Shown piece after piece: positions 1 through 12,326 of a DNA stretch of 64,000 bases (the stretch's first letter is position 1; every line of letters starts with the position of its first letter). Both the position numbers and the translations under genes were made by a program. The stretch lies in contig NC_051100.1 of assembly GCF_901709675.1 (NCBI RefSeq), positions 992,001 to 1,056,000 on the forward strand, read 5' to 3'. This DNA is from Syngnathus acus (Eukaryota > Chordata > Actinopteri > Syngnathiformes > Syngnathidae). Below the pieces are notes generated by a model. The model was not told where the DNA came from, did no database searches, and saw nothing but the letters and a program-made list of their open reading frames with translations.

Positions 1-232
1 TGCTCTCGATGCCTTGTTCCCATTCTTGACTACCTCATTATTTGTAATGCTCTTTTATTCCTTCCGCTTGATTTACTCCCTTATCATTTCAACTCTCCTC
101 ATCACTTGCTATCAATCTCGTCTTATCACTTTTTGTAAATCGTTCCCTTGTGACAGCTATTAATTGTCCTTTTGTCCACCAAAATCCCTCCGTCTTACAT
201 ATTTTCTGCCCCCCCCCTCTTGTCACAAAAAG

Positions 233-2854
233 TTGGTGAGCATGGTGTCTCAATGCAAGTGGACTGATGCTGTGGTAGAGTTACAGACATGGTGCCAGCT
301 GGCTGCATTCTGCCATCATGCCAAGGAGTACAGTTTGGCCCTGAGCTGCACAGAGAGAGCCATGGATCTTGAGGATGCGGCATCAAAGTGTCTTAACACA
401 ACTCCTTGTCTTTTGTAAGTACAATGACCTTTTGTAATCATTTAATCCCTGAAGATCGAATTGTATAGACATAACTTGTGTATGAGGGGGTGAGATGGAA
501 ACATCTTGGGTGAAGGGAGAATGTTTCCTGAAATGACCAATTCTTTTGAGGTTCTACAGACTTCCTAATTCTGCTTCTCACTTCCCTAGGTATGGCTTGC
601 CTGCAGTGAACGAGATGCTGAGCACAGCAGCTTGCTTGAGGGGCTTAAGCTCAATCCACGAGTCTATCGGAGATGTACATATTTACAAGACAGCTATGGA
701 CATGCTTCTGTCCAGTATCAGGTGCACCTGGAGCCCAAGTGCTTCGAGGATCCTCATTCAGTTTCTCAGCCTCTGTTCTAAATGTAGATTCTCTTCACAG
801 GTACGCCCAAAAGGCAGGGCATTCGGAACTATGTTTTACAGCTGCCAGGCATTATTGGAACAATTGCCTACCTCGAACGCATTCCCCGGAGGAAAGGCAT
901 CAGCTGAAAGAGCCCGTGGAGGCCATTCTTAATGCCCTCCTCCACACCTATCCTAAGCATACAAATGTATGACTCGCATTCTTTGGCCATATTGACACCT
1001 GCTGCACAGACATACTATTTATTTCCCACTGTGGAATTGTGTGTGAGAAGGGCCTGCTGCCAATATTGGCAGCCAACATTTTGGTGAATCGTTAATGTTA
1101 TTTTTCGAAATGAAATTGGTTTCCTTCCTATCAATCTGAGTACATTCTATAGACAGCAGGGCTCCAGACTAATTCATTATTTATGAACCGGTGACAACTT
1201 GTGGATAGGATCAGGAGTGAAATCTCAAATTTGAGAAATCTCGCTCTCTATCTCTTTCTCTCCCTCTCCCTCACACGCACACACACCACATACTTCGTAC
1301 TACAGCCTAAAAGAAAAAAAAGCCTGCTGACTGCTATGGTAACTGTAGTAGACCACTTTAGTAGTAATATTTTTCAAAATTCATATTTCAGAAGCAGGAC
1401 AAAGTGAAAAATATGCAGAAAGGAGTCCCTCTTGGAAGTTCTAAACCTGAAGCACCAAGTAAGAGCTACAGTACGTACCATATGGATCCTGGCATGGTTC
1501 TTCTCTTAATTCTCCACTCTTCTGTTTGTGTGCTTCTGTGAGCAGATGAAGAAGTCCTAACCCTAAGATCATCACTGTACTGTCTGTTGCTTCAAATCTA
1601 TATTGATAGAACAGATTGCAATGGTGCTTTGCAGCTGTTGGATAATGCCGTTCGAGATATGCCTGCCACTAAACATCGACTGTAAGTCAAATGTCATTTC
1701 AAAAGAGCGAGGAAGATAAAAGCAAAAGTTGTTCTTATCTGTATTTGACAGATTTCTGCTGAAATGTCGCATCCAAATAAAGGCACGGCTGGGGGAAAGC
1801 GTATTGATGGACATGCAAACGTTACAAGGCAAAGAGGAGCAGAATTGCTCCTTGATGTGGCACAAAGCAGCTCTGTGTTCTTGCCATGTCACGCAGCAGC
1901 TGACCTGCTATCAGAAGTCGGTCACCTCTCTCATGGTAAGGCGACTGCAACTATCAGCTGATGAAAACAGTTAAGTGGGGTCGAAAAGAAAAAAACTGGG
2001 ATCTTACCACCATCTTGTGGAATCAAGACAGGATTACAGCTGTCCAAAAAAGAACGCGTGCATCTGTTTTCTATGTTCTACATATGTATTGAAGTCTGAA
2101 GAAAATCAATGGCAAAAGGTCAGCTTCCTGCTTGCGTTTGGAGCGTGGATGTACTGTCACAACTTGTCGACGGAAGAGGCCCGACATCAGGTTCAGTGGG
2201 CCATTGATATTCTTCTACATTTGGAAACAGAGCAGTCAGAAAAATCAGGTACAACCTGCTGGCTAACTGGTAATTTAGTTGCTTTGTTGAATTCATATCT
2301 TTTATGTTTTTATTTTTCAGGTGTACCTGTGTCAGGTGAGTGTCATTTCACGCCACTCATGACCAAAAATATTTTGGAAGAAAATGGCCTCTTTTTTTTC
2401 TCTCAACCGTAAGGTCAGCCTCATGTGTGATTACTGTTGTCTTGTTAATATTCCTTCTCCACAATCCAAAAATGTGTTATATTGACTTTTTGTTAAGTGC
2501 ACATTTGAGATGTTATTTGTACCAGCGTGAATGTCATTGGAGTCACAGGTCTCCTCACACTCCAATCCTCTTATTTTCTACCTTGACCTTGCTCCATGTA
2601 TCCGACATTTTTTCCCACTTTTCTGTCTCGAAGAAGACTCTCAGAATATGGATCCGGGCTCAGTGAAATGTGAAACTCTGGCTGTTGTTCAAGGACTGTC
2701 ATTCACACAAACGGTGTCCAATCTGAGGGAGGTGCAACGCCTTGACAGCTTGGTACAAGCGCACACTCTGCTTGCTGTCATGGCAGATCGGAATTCACCG
2801 GAGCACCAGTTGAACCTGCTCAGAGCATATGATTTTGTTCTCCAAATATGGCAG
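233..2854 (+). CDS. cfap46: cfap46 exon block w1-w9 (TPR-like region)
   Basis: Exons: 233-414, 590-721, 801-966, 1392-1458, 1546-1681, 1752-1935, 2095-2248, 2321-2335, 2634-2854 (419 residues). Exon w1 follows a C-rich tract and opens in phase 0. Residues such as YSLALSCTERAMDLED and ALQLLDNAVRDMP have the spacing of paired TPR helices. Exon w8 is a 15-base microexon (GVPVS) with a good acceptor (tttttcag) and donor (gtgagt). The w3 donor (AAT|gtatga) and the w7 donor (TCAG|gtacaa) are weaker than average. The acceptor of w9 (ctcgaag) is chosen because it alone keeps phase 1. Intron 967-1391 contains only CT- and CA-rich low-complexity DNA. Confidence 0.82.
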
Positions 2855-5800
2855 GTGAGTTGGGTTCTTTTTAAAACAATCATGTGCTTTTAAATGTGTT
2901 TAAACTTGTCTTGATGACAAAATGGGTTGATTATACACATGTATAAAAAAGACAATGGATTGAGCCCTGGGGCACCCCACATCTCTACCTGTCGTAAATA
3001 TGGAAATTGTTTATCCCTGCAGATGTCAGCGCTAGTTGTTTCTGCGACCCCCAGCGAACAACCGAAAGGCCAGAATCCCACACCTGTCGGGAATAAAAAA
3101 GACAAGGGAAAAGGCAAAAAAGTCAAAGATGTACTTTTCGACTACTTTTCCTCATTTGGGTGATTCGCTTTAATATGTGGTTGTGATGAAGTATAGCAAT
3201 ATGCTATTGTTTGTGTATGATTTCCTTGCCCTACCAGCCTACCCCACCGACAGTGAATCCCAAACCTGTCTTGGATTCCACTCTTTTTTCTACTCTGGAG
3301 TATTGGGTTAAATACACGTGCTCTGATCAGGTCCGTTACACCTTCAAAACAAATTGTAACCCACAGTGCATCAATATTCACAGCATTACAAATCAGGTAA
3401 GTCCACTTCAATCACATTGTTTGGAGTTTCATGATTGATTTTCATCTTGTTTTTGTTGTGCCTGATGTTAGACCCAGAGCTTGTTTTATCTTGACCTTCT
3501 GGTAAAAGAGCTTCACTCGCTCTCATTGAGTCACCTGACCCTACCTGTTATGCACCTAGCTGAGACGTTTGCTCACGATCTTTTGGATAGGAAGAGCCTT
3601 TCGGACTTGTATCGTCTCAGGTAGAAACGCTGACACGTGAATACTTTGTATAGCCAATCTGGTGAAGGTCGTAAATGAAAAACTACACAAAAATGATTTA
3701 TGGGCGGGATTTCAATAACAAGAGGGTATTAGTTTAATTGGTGGCCATATGGTTTAGAAATATTTTATAGGCCTACTGTGAATCCAACATCAGGGTCATG
3801 ATTTTTTTTTTTTCTTTCTGGCCTTCTCTCCTTTTCAGAATAGTTCGGACCTGCTGTCAGCTTGGCATGGAGACTGATACCTCGTATCATGAGAGTCTAA
3901 TGAATCTGATGAAAATACAAGAACAAGAACAAATTACGTATGTGAAGGACAACTATGTGTTTTTTTTTCTACACATAATATCATTCGTTTATGATAAACT
4001 GTATTCACTGCCTTAGGTGCCATGGAGCAATCACTCTTTCACAGGAGAGAAAACGCCTCTATTCATCGCAGAATCAGGTCAGCCCAAAAATGTCTATTTA
4101 TGTTGTAATCATTACCTTTGAGAAATGAAAGAAACAAGAGCGTGCTGATGCTTCTTCCATTGCTGACAGGAATCCGATATGGAGTCGCATTTACAGAGGA
4201 AGAATTTGTTTGGCTTGAATATTTGGGTTGACAAAGCAGAGGTTTGCCTGGAGATGGGATTGTACCAAGGAGCCCGGCAACTCCTGGCCGAAGCTCAGTT
4301 GGTCGCTCGAGTGAGTTGAGAGAATAGTTGTTCAAGTTAGCTTCAAGCATGACATGTTTGTTTCCTTTGTATTAGGAATTTAAAGACCAGACTGTAATGC
4401 CAAGGATCTTACTGGGTATGGCTGCTCTCGCTTGTGAGGAGCAGAACTATGTGCAGTCCCTCTACCTTCTGGATAAGGCCCAAGCCCTGGGTGGGGACGA
4501 ATACTTCTGGCACACGTTTACCCTCACAAAGGTTGATGCTGTGTTGGGCCAGAGAGTCCAGGATGCACAAGCCAAGGTCAAGAAAAACATACTGCCGTTT
4601 CTCCAAATGTTTTTTACATAAGCATCCGTTTCTTTTCAACAGATTGACCAGATTATCAAACAAGGGTGTGAGGCTTTGACGGTGGTTCTGAAGCGACGGG
4701 TGAACCGAGTCTCAGAGATCACATTTTTAATTACATCATTAGAAATGAGGTCATTGGACTTATTCATTCATTGAAATATTCCTGAAGATTAAAAAAAAAA
4801 AGGTCGATTCGGCGGTGAATGACAATATTTGAGACATCTCCCAATGTCATTTATGCTTTTGTTTCAGGGGTGCCATTGAGTCTCTAAGTGGCATTTGTGT
4901 CAGTGAGCCAGGAGTGGCACTGTCCACTCAGGAATTGCACATACTGAAAGCTGCCTGTGATACACTGGGGCAATGTGCCAGGGTTTTCACCCAACTCAAC
5001 TACAGAGAGCATGCTGCTAAGAGCCATGAAGAGTGCACATATGGGTTGAGGTCAGTGAGGGCAAAGTTGCTCCGGATTTTTGGGGGTCCCCCTGTTTAAT
5101 GCAGACACTATATCTATGTTTTCCTTTTACAACATTGTCAACCTTCTGAAGATTTCTGGCCAACAAGGCTCCGGACAAAAAAGAGAAGCAGCGTTTTCTC
5201 CTTGACGCCTTCTCCCACATGCAGTTAGCAATCTCAGAACAAGAACGTGTGGTTTTGAATGCTGAGAACCTGCTCCTCCTGGAAGAGGCTGTAAGTCAAC
5301 GGCACCGATTGAATGTCGCAAATGAACACTTAAAGCTTGTTGTCATTGTCAACACATTCATACCAGATGGGCTTGAGCGCAGGCACTGGCTGATTTATTT
5401 GGATGGCATCATTAAAAAAAATGATTGCACCCTAACACCTCTTGGAGAACCAAGCACAATTGGGTTTTGGAGTGTGGACTTGGGTGTCTGTAAGAATACT
5501 TGCCCAATAGATGGTGCTGCTGCTCTAGTCACTTGTGCTCATCTGTTCTAGTCATCTTTTTATGGCTACAGTAATCATCAATATTAATATCATTAGCATC
5601 TATAGTTGAAAAAAATGCCACCTGGTGCATTTGATCAAATACATGCACCTTATGATGTGTGAACATTTAAAGCTTTGCCATTAGTAGTTTTGCTTTGCAG
5701 TAAGTGTTTTTTTCCAGATAACCTTTCATCACTGGCTGTTTAGTCTTTTGCTTTTGTTCAATCAGTTATTTTTTTCTGCAAAATCATTTAGACCGTTTTT

Positions 5801-8800
5801 CATGAATATCTAAAAAGTTCTGAAATTGCTTATCTTTTTCACAATAAATCCAATTTTACTTTAATATCACTGGAATACAATACTACAAGTATGCGCCTCT
5901 CTTCAATTCATGATTTAAATACTAAGTATGACATGGTATGTTTATTTTCCTTCTTTGCCAGAGTCGTGGAGTGATATTATCACCCAAGTGGACACTACTA
6001 CGCCTGCGTCTCACCCTGGCAGATGTTTGTTTGGCAATACTCGAGGAACACTGTGAAGAAATAGTCAACCGAGCCCTGGTCAAGGACAAGAGTACTGCTG
6101 AGATAGCAATTGAGGATTTTATGCGGCGCATTCCTGAAACCAACTCCATTGAACAGGTAGATCTTGCATAAACGTCAATAAAAGTCATCTTTGGTGTTTT
6201 GTGCGATTCTCGGCCACCCTGTGGCCCCTCCAAGGAGAAAAACCTAGCTCCGCCCATGCACTCAGTCTTAATAGGTTGAAGATGCTAACGCTTGAGAGAG
6301 ACATTTAAGGATGTGAGTGGAAACAAGTTTAGACTGTAAGCATTGCTTCAATCAATTTCATGAGGAGCATAATTGCAAAGGGGTGATGGAGTTTAGCTTT
6401 GCCCAATCACAATGCAGTTAAGTATGCCAATCATTCTCTCGAATGAAGCTTTTGCTTCCTCCCACTCAATCTTCATAATGGATCATAATATAGGCCAGCA
6501 CAAGTACTTGATTTCCATTTTACCTGGCTATTTTCATTCAACCAGTATTTTATTCCTGCCAAAGCAATTTGTTTCTCACAAATGGTAGGCTTTTCACATG
6601 CTGTTACGTCCGACATGAAATCCTTGCGTCTTACACAGGAGTGGATGAACGTGGGAAGCACATTGGGCCAGAAGTCATTGTGCCAGCTGGCTGCTGTGAA
6701 CTCTTGCTCGCTGGACGACATGGAGATGAGAGCACGTTTCTTGAGTTTGATGGGAAAGACCCTGAGACTGCTGGCTGTGCAGGAGGATCCTGTTTATATG
6801 TCTTCTCTCTGGGACAGACACTTGAAGGTACAAAATGCCTAGTCTTCTCTTTTGGCTCCCACAGCGCAGCAAATGCCTGTTTCCAACTGAGCGAGTCTAC
6901 AAAAATAGCAAAGGAAAGAAAAGTTCACACATGCACCATGGACTTGCGCTGAGCAAAAAAGAAACATTTTTTTGACCATGCTATGGTTTCTATTAAACCT
7001 GTGATCTTAAAATCCTCCTCCACAACAGGAAGGTACATGTGGCACTAGTACCACGGTGACAGAAGACAATTTTGGAAAAGAGAAGGAAAGTACTTTAAGC
7101 AGTAAAGAGTCCAAGAGGACCTCTGCTAAAAGCACTGAGCCACAGGTACATACTCATCTCTTGTTTGAGATTTTACTAATGTGTCAGGAAATGAGTTGAG
7201 CCAGGGCGACCAAATGCAGCTTGGACCAGGGTTTATTGAAGGGAAAAGGGAGTTGGAAGGGAGGAAGGAAGGAAGGAAGGAAGGACGGTGGGCAACAAAG
7301 ACGCAGACGGGCGGGATAGAGACTCACGGCCAGCAAACAGACAGACACACCGACAGACAGAAGTCAACTTGGCCAAGGATACAATTCTGACCATGAGCCT
7401 CCAGACAAGACCAGGGGGAAACCAGACGACAAGAACACAAGGCACGGACAGGAACCCAAAACAACAGTAGACACCGAACAGGAGGAACACACGGGCAGGG
7501 TTTAAATACACAAGGTAACAAGAGGAAGCAGGTGACAGACATTACGGTAACAAAAGGGGTGTGGCTGAGGGAAGTTGCCAAACACGTCCATTTCCTGTTC
7601 TGATTGATTTATTTATTTATAACACATCCCGGCATAGCATTGTATTCTTTGATATGGAATGTTTGGGTTCAATTGATCCTTTCTTATTAGCGGTACATTC
7701 GAACTGATTCCAACTACAGTACACAATAGCAACATGACCAATATTTGTTTGTAACTGCTACCTCTTTTTGCCATGCAGCAAAAAAAGCGCAAGGTTGAGC
7801 AGCTTTTGGCCCAAGCCAAGAACTTACTGTCTCAAACGGTTAGTCTATGTCTTGAGCACAATTTGCCAGCCTCCATCTTGAGCGATGCCTCTCTCAATAT
7901 GCTGGAGTGTCTTGGCCAGTCAGACCATGAATTGGCATGTCAGTATCTGGCCTTGTTTCAGGTAAGGTTCTGTGCATCACAACGTGTAAATGTGTGAGAG
8001 CTTTGCTTCTTTAATAATGACCAATATACCAAAGGTCATCTGTAATTTGTTCTTGAAGAATGCCACCTCCAACTACATGACCCCTATATCATGTGTTTTG
8101 ATCCCTAGAGTGCTTGTACCGTGGATGTGATGGCTGATGTTTTAAATTTGGCCTGTGACGACATCAGCGTGTCCCAGCTATCGGCTCTACTCAGCCTGTA
8201 CAGGAAACTGGCTGTGTCTCAAGAGGGTAGACCCACTAAAGTGTTGGAAGGAGTAAGACACTCCCTGAACAGCATTTCCAAGGTAGCACACTATTCATGA
8301 TGAATGCTTTCTGTCATAGCATGTTGCTTAATATTGGGGATGTCCATGCTCCTGAAAATTGCTTACAGATGCTGAGCTATATATATGACCTCAAATGCTT
8401 TTGTACATTCAAACTCATGTTAAATGACACCATTCAAGTCAAAGGGTTTTGTGCTAACACTGACTGTTCATAATTCTCTCCTCGGTGATTCACACTCCAG
8501 GAGAAGAAAAATAGACATTCTTTAGAAACATTTTCTGCGTGTTTTTAGACACAAGTTATTTGATGTGACGTAACGTACCACTTTTTTTGCAGGCCTTTTC
8601 CCAAATAACTATCAACCCCAACCACCTCCAACTTCTTGCAGAACTTTCATCCGACCTGAAGATTATTTTACTGCAGCATTCTAAAGATGGGTAATTTCTA
8701 CTTGTGTAAATGATTCAATCACTAACAACTAGCGAACTTGCCGTCTCGGAGAAAAGACGTCAACATGTACCACTGGTGCATATCTTCTTCTCACAGTCTT

Positions 8801-11800
8801 GTATTGTTTTTTTGTTTTTCTCCACCATCACAAAATGTGGCTATAAGATTCAATTCCTTGTTGAAGTTTTTTTTTCATGATAAACCTCCTGTGTACCTTA
8901 GTAACATTCCATCACCGTGTGTGTCGTGTTTTAGGTCTGAACTTTACGGAGCACTCTACAAGGTGCCTGAACCTGCAGAAAGTCAAAAAGGAAAGACATC
9001 ACAAGGTTAAAAGCACATACTATATCTTTAATGCTTACAGAGTAACACACGTACACAATACTCATAGGAATGTGTTATCACAGTCTGCATTTAAATTGAG
9101 TTGGAGGTTTGTGATGGACAGGTGTTTTGCATTTGAAAGATGCATTCGAACTTTAGTTTGACCTCTTTGCATAAGACAAATGTAAGTCGTAGTAAAGAAA
9201 TTTGTTGTCTATATTTTGGAGAATGGGGTGGTTCCGTGAAACAGAAAATGGTGAGGAAGAAGGAGAATAGAGAAACAAAAAAAGAGGGATTGCAGGAAGA
9301 TATTGGCAAGAGGTGCTCTCTGGGACCAATTACAAGTGGTGTACTGCAAGTGTCTCTCAGCATACATTGAGTGTGTGTAAATGTATTTGTTGTAGCTTGG
9401 CCGCCGTGCTCTAGAGTGGCTAAGGTTTCTGTCTGCCAGAGGGCTCTGCTGGCTCTTCGAGAGCAGAAGCAGGCCTTTGACCAAAAGATGAGACACGGAC
9501 TCCTAAAGGAGTCCTGTTTGCATGATGGACGAGTGCAAAGCCCTGAAGACGGTCACATTTCTCATCCGGTATGTCTGTCCTCCTCTCTTACCTACCGCAG
9601 TAGTAGCAAAAGCACCTAACACGTTCTCTTGACGTTCTGAGCAGAGATCTGATCAAGAAAATACCTTAACGCTTCACTTCAAAGAAATTGTTCAACAAAT
9701 GGAAGAATACTTGAATCCGCTCCTTTCTCAGTTTGATTTCACTTTCTTGAGGTATCGTACAGCAACTGCGCTACGCTTGATGCCTTCACGATTTCATGAG
9801 AAGCTTTTTCTCTTCTTTTTTTTTATCACAGTTCCCAAGAGTCAACTGTATCAGTTTCTGAAAAGGCCCAAGACAAAAGTGAAGAAAAGAAAGTATCCTT
9901 AAATGAAGAAGGTATAGTACAATTTTATCCTGAAGTATTGCAATTCCATATATTACAACAATCTTTACTCTTGTCTTAATACAATTTGGTGCTGTTTAGA
10001 AGACGCTAATGTGTGTTTGTCTGTGAAAATCAGAAGCGACAACAAAAGCGTTTGTGGTGTTACTGGCAGACTCCAAATTGATGGAGTTGCCATTAGAGGC
10101 CTTGTCTGTCCTTGAGGGAGACCTACTAAACTCTGTATCTCGAGATTTCTCCCTCCAGCTTCTCTGCAGCCGTATACCAAAAAAAGAGCCTGTCAAAGGT
10201 ATTGAAGATTCAAATGTGCCCTTTGTGACAAATTGAAATCAACATTAATAGAAAAGAATCCAACATGCATGCATTTGTTCATTGCATTTGTAGTCGCGGA
10301 AAAGGAGCCCAAAGGAGGTAAAGGCGGGAAGAGGAAACCCAATCAGAACCAACCCGTCAAAGTGGTGAGTAAACTGATCTGGTCCTGCACATACTGTAGA
10401 ACTGGCCAAAAAAAAAAAAGACTTACACTAGATAGTGGTCTAAAAAAATATTTTTTTAAAATATTTTTGTTTGCTATCATTCCTAATGTGTCTGATCAAG
10501 CAAGTTGAGTAAACAAAGACACTTTTGTGCAAAGAAGGTATGTCTAACATGTCCACAGGTAGCTCCTGTCAGTAATGTCTTGCCTGAACACACCGTCCCA
10601 GTGGACACACGGAACTTCAAATGCATCTTTAATGACAAAGATATTGTCAATACTTTCACCAATGTTGGTGAGTAAAACTTAATGCCAGGTAGTGGTTGTT
10701 GTTTTTTTTCTTGTTACTTTTTGGGGAAACACACCAAGAAAATATATATTTGCACTTTATAAACATAATGCTCTGTTTTGATTGACACTGTCAGAGATGT
10801 TTTCATTTCTCTATTAAGTTTGTTGTATAGCTTTATTTCCAGTAGGCTGTGTCCTACTATTCTATCTTATCTAAATTCTAAATGAATAAATGCATGAATC
10901 ATGTTGCTAAATAAACTATCTAAGAATCCTAGTTTTTCATTCTCATTATCTTCACAGCCTTATATCGCATTCAGCTGCATATTCCACTTACTGTGACAAG
11001 TGTATATTTAATGACAATAGTTGCCCAAATGTTTTCCAGAAGGGACCACTCTTGTTGACAGTATGAAGATGAACTGGGGCTCCTACGGTCAGAATTTTAA
11101 CAATTTGTTGCCGGGCTTTGTGGGCATCAAACAAACTCCCAGGTGTGACTTTGTCATTTTTGTTTTTGGACAAAGCAGACTTTGCATGGTCATAGAGGAA
11201 TGCACTTCATCTCATCTATGTTTTTTTTTTAGTTTGAGTGAGTTGGAGACGGTGCTGTGCAAATGCAGTGGCTTCATGTACCTGGGAGCAGAACGCTTCT
11301 TGGCTCCGATCCCACCTGCCAAACTAGCAGCACTCAATTTGCCAGGTCCTTCTTTCCCCAATGCACACATACTATATCTCTATATTTAGTTACATATCTA
11401 ATGAGGTGATTTTCTGTCCTTTTCAGAATGTAACTTGGCTCTTCTGTTTGATCTGGTCCAGAGTAAAACCAGTGCTGTGCACTCATCGAACCTTGACATG
11501 CACAAAAGGTCAAATGAAGCTTCCTTCATTAGAACATGTATTTATTTTCATCCTTTTGTCTTTAGTTTTGACATTTCCTTTCCCTGTCTCCGCTTTCAAT
11601 GGGCTCCATTTCAATCCTTCTCTTTTTGGTTGAAAATGAGATGGTTCCATTTTTCCTGGCAAGCCTCCTAACTCTTTTGTTCCAGGGCCGGAAAACGCAG
11701 CCTGGAGAAGCCGCTGGAGGTGGCTCTGCTCTTGAGCTTGATTGGTGTCAACTGCGTTGTCCTCAATCAGTGGCATAGCAGCCTTCAAGAGAACTCGGAA

Positions 11801-12326
11801 TACATCACCAACTTTTGGACAGTATGTTTGTTTCTTTAGCTGTTCACATGTTTTGTGTTGTGGGGACTTGAGAATAAGAAGAATCTCTGTTGTAGATTTT
11901 CTCAGCGGCAAACAGACGTGTGGTCAGATTGTCCATCTCCTCAGACGAGATGACGACGCAACAGGATCAAACGGTAGGCTCCATTCTGCATTCCATCTCA
12001 AACAATGTTGTGTTTCTGCAAATGTATCCATCCATACCAAATTGTTTTTAGAAATTTCGAATCACCTTGTAAAAACATTTCCACCTCTTCTCATCTCTCT
12101 GAAAAGAGAAAGGCATCAAATAGACACATCTAACTGCAGTAGATACAGACTTCGACCTCTCAAAAGTGGACTTTTTATTCCCCCCCCCCCCCCCCCCCCC
12201 CCCCCCCTCAATGCAGATCACAGTTCTGTCTCTGATTCGGATGAAGATCTTCAGCACAAACCTGATCTGACACCATCAGACTTCAATTGTGTTCTCTATG
12301 GACTCCCCAATTTAACTGGCACGTAA
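233..12326 (+). CDS. cfap46: cfap46, cilia and flagella associated protein 46, C-terminal part (38 exons)
   Basis: Known role of the family: CFAP46 (FAP46 in Chlamydomonas, also called TTC40) is a large TPR protein of the C1d projection of the ciliary central pair, acting with FAP54, FAP74 and FAP221 to control ciliary beating. Seen here: 38 exons with GT/AG borders whose phases agree throughout, giving 4920 coding bases, 1639 residues and a TAA stop, with no internal stop or frameshift. The human protein is about 2700 residues, so roughly 60 percent is present and the 5' exons lie outside. The first two thirds are helical TPR-like repeats; the end resembles a CHAT-type fold. Lysine-rich linkers occur in exons w10 and w31. 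The identification rests on recognised sequence and on linkage to nkx6.2 and inpp5a. CFAP54 would be the main alternative but does not fit the neighbours. Exon coordinates are in the four block entries. Confidence 0.87.
2925..2990 (-). mobile_element. Possible LINE reverse-transcriptase shred in cfap46 intron w9
   Basis: Read on the minus strand, the segment gives RCGVPQGSI, the conserved motif preceding the catalytic YADD box in LINE reverse transcriptases, followed by hydrophobic residues with a frame disturbance. Only about 60 bases are recognisable, so it is a decayed remnant at best and chance similarity is possible. Confidence 0.3.
3023..5290 (+). CDS. cfap46: cfap46 exon block w10-w19 (TPR-like region)
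   Basis: Exons: 3023-3130, 3238-3396, 3472-3620, 3839-3937, 4017-4077, 4170-4310, 4376-4576, 4643-4749, 4868-5050, 5152-5290 (449 residues). Exon w10 encodes a lysine-rich, probably disordered linker. Its donor could be gtactt (exon end 3130) or gtcaaa (exon end 3121); both keep phase 0 and both are weak. Exons w15 and w16 carry clear TPR-type helix pairs (for example ARQLLAEAQLVAR and YVQSLYLLDKAQALGG). Phases agree at every junction. Several donors are gtcagc, gtcatt or gtcaag, so +3 C is common in this gene. Exon w12 has no in-frame ATG and is easily missed by simple ORF searches. Confidence 0.85.
5962..8282 (+). CDS. cfap46: cfap46 exon block w20-w24
   Basis: Exons: 5962-6156, 6639-6827, 7029-7145, 7779-7961, 8109-8282 (286 residues), all phase 0 at both ends. 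Helical, TPR-like sequence continues, broken by a Ser/Thr/Lys/Glu-rich linker in w22. Intron 5291-5961 has AT-rich sequence with no gene or recognised repeat. Intron 6157-6638 has nothing recognisable. Intron 7146-7778 carries an interspersed repeat (7182-7590) described separately. Every exon has a clear acceptor (ttgccag, tacacag, cacaacag, catgcag, ccctag), so the block is well supported. Confidence 0.87.
7182..7590. mobile_element. Interspersed repeat in cfap46 intron w22, copy 1 of 2
   Basis: The left end (TGTCAGGA, then GAGCCAGGGCGACCAAATGC) matches the left end of the element at 36256-36622, and both share a later stretch resembling CAGG(G/A)(C/T)TTAAATACAC. The body contains GGAA repeats and runs of ACAGACAG, so it has few stops on the minus strand and yields spurious ORFs. 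TG at the start and a TTAAATA motif near the other end would suit a solo LTR or a non-autonomous DNA transposon. The right end is not sharply defined. The family name is not known to me. Confidence 0.5.
8593..12326 (+). CDS. cfap46: cfap46 exon block w25-w38 with CHAT-like C-terminal region and stop
   Basis: Exons: 8593-8690, 8935-9005, 9396-9568, 9645-9751, 9832-9911, 10034-10198, 10294-10364, 10559-10667, 11040-11142, 11233-11345, 11427-11508, 11686-11821, 11896-11973, 12255-12326 (485 residues and TAA). From w30 to w37 the order of motifs (VLLADSKLMELPLEAL; SGFMYLGAERFLA; ECNLALLF; VALLLSLIGVNCVVLNQW) follows that of CHAT domains, but the catalytic His is not evident. The last exon is the least certain. 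The acceptor at 12255 keeps phase 0. The AG at 12216, directly after a 28-base C run, would need phase 1 to enter the same frame. Introns 9006-9395 and 10668-11039 are AT-rich with no element recognised. Confidence 0.83.
12180..12207 (+). repeat. Homopolymer C run (28 bases) before the last cfap46 exon
   Basis: Twenty-eight consecutive C, ending nine bases before an AG dinucleotide (12215-12216). It occupies the place of a polypyrimidine tract. Runs of this length are unstable and hard to sequence, so its true length is uncertain. Confidence 0.95.

Noticed and set aside
7233-7581. Minus-strand ORFs of 92 and 85 codons
   Set aside because: They lie inside the repeat copy in the cfap46 intron, which is ACAG/GGAA rich and so lacks stops.
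9699-9902. 67-codon ORF read straight through from cfap46 exon w28
   Set aside because: It crosses the intron 9752-9831 in the wrong frame; spliced phases give the different sequence SSQESTVSVSEKAQDKS.
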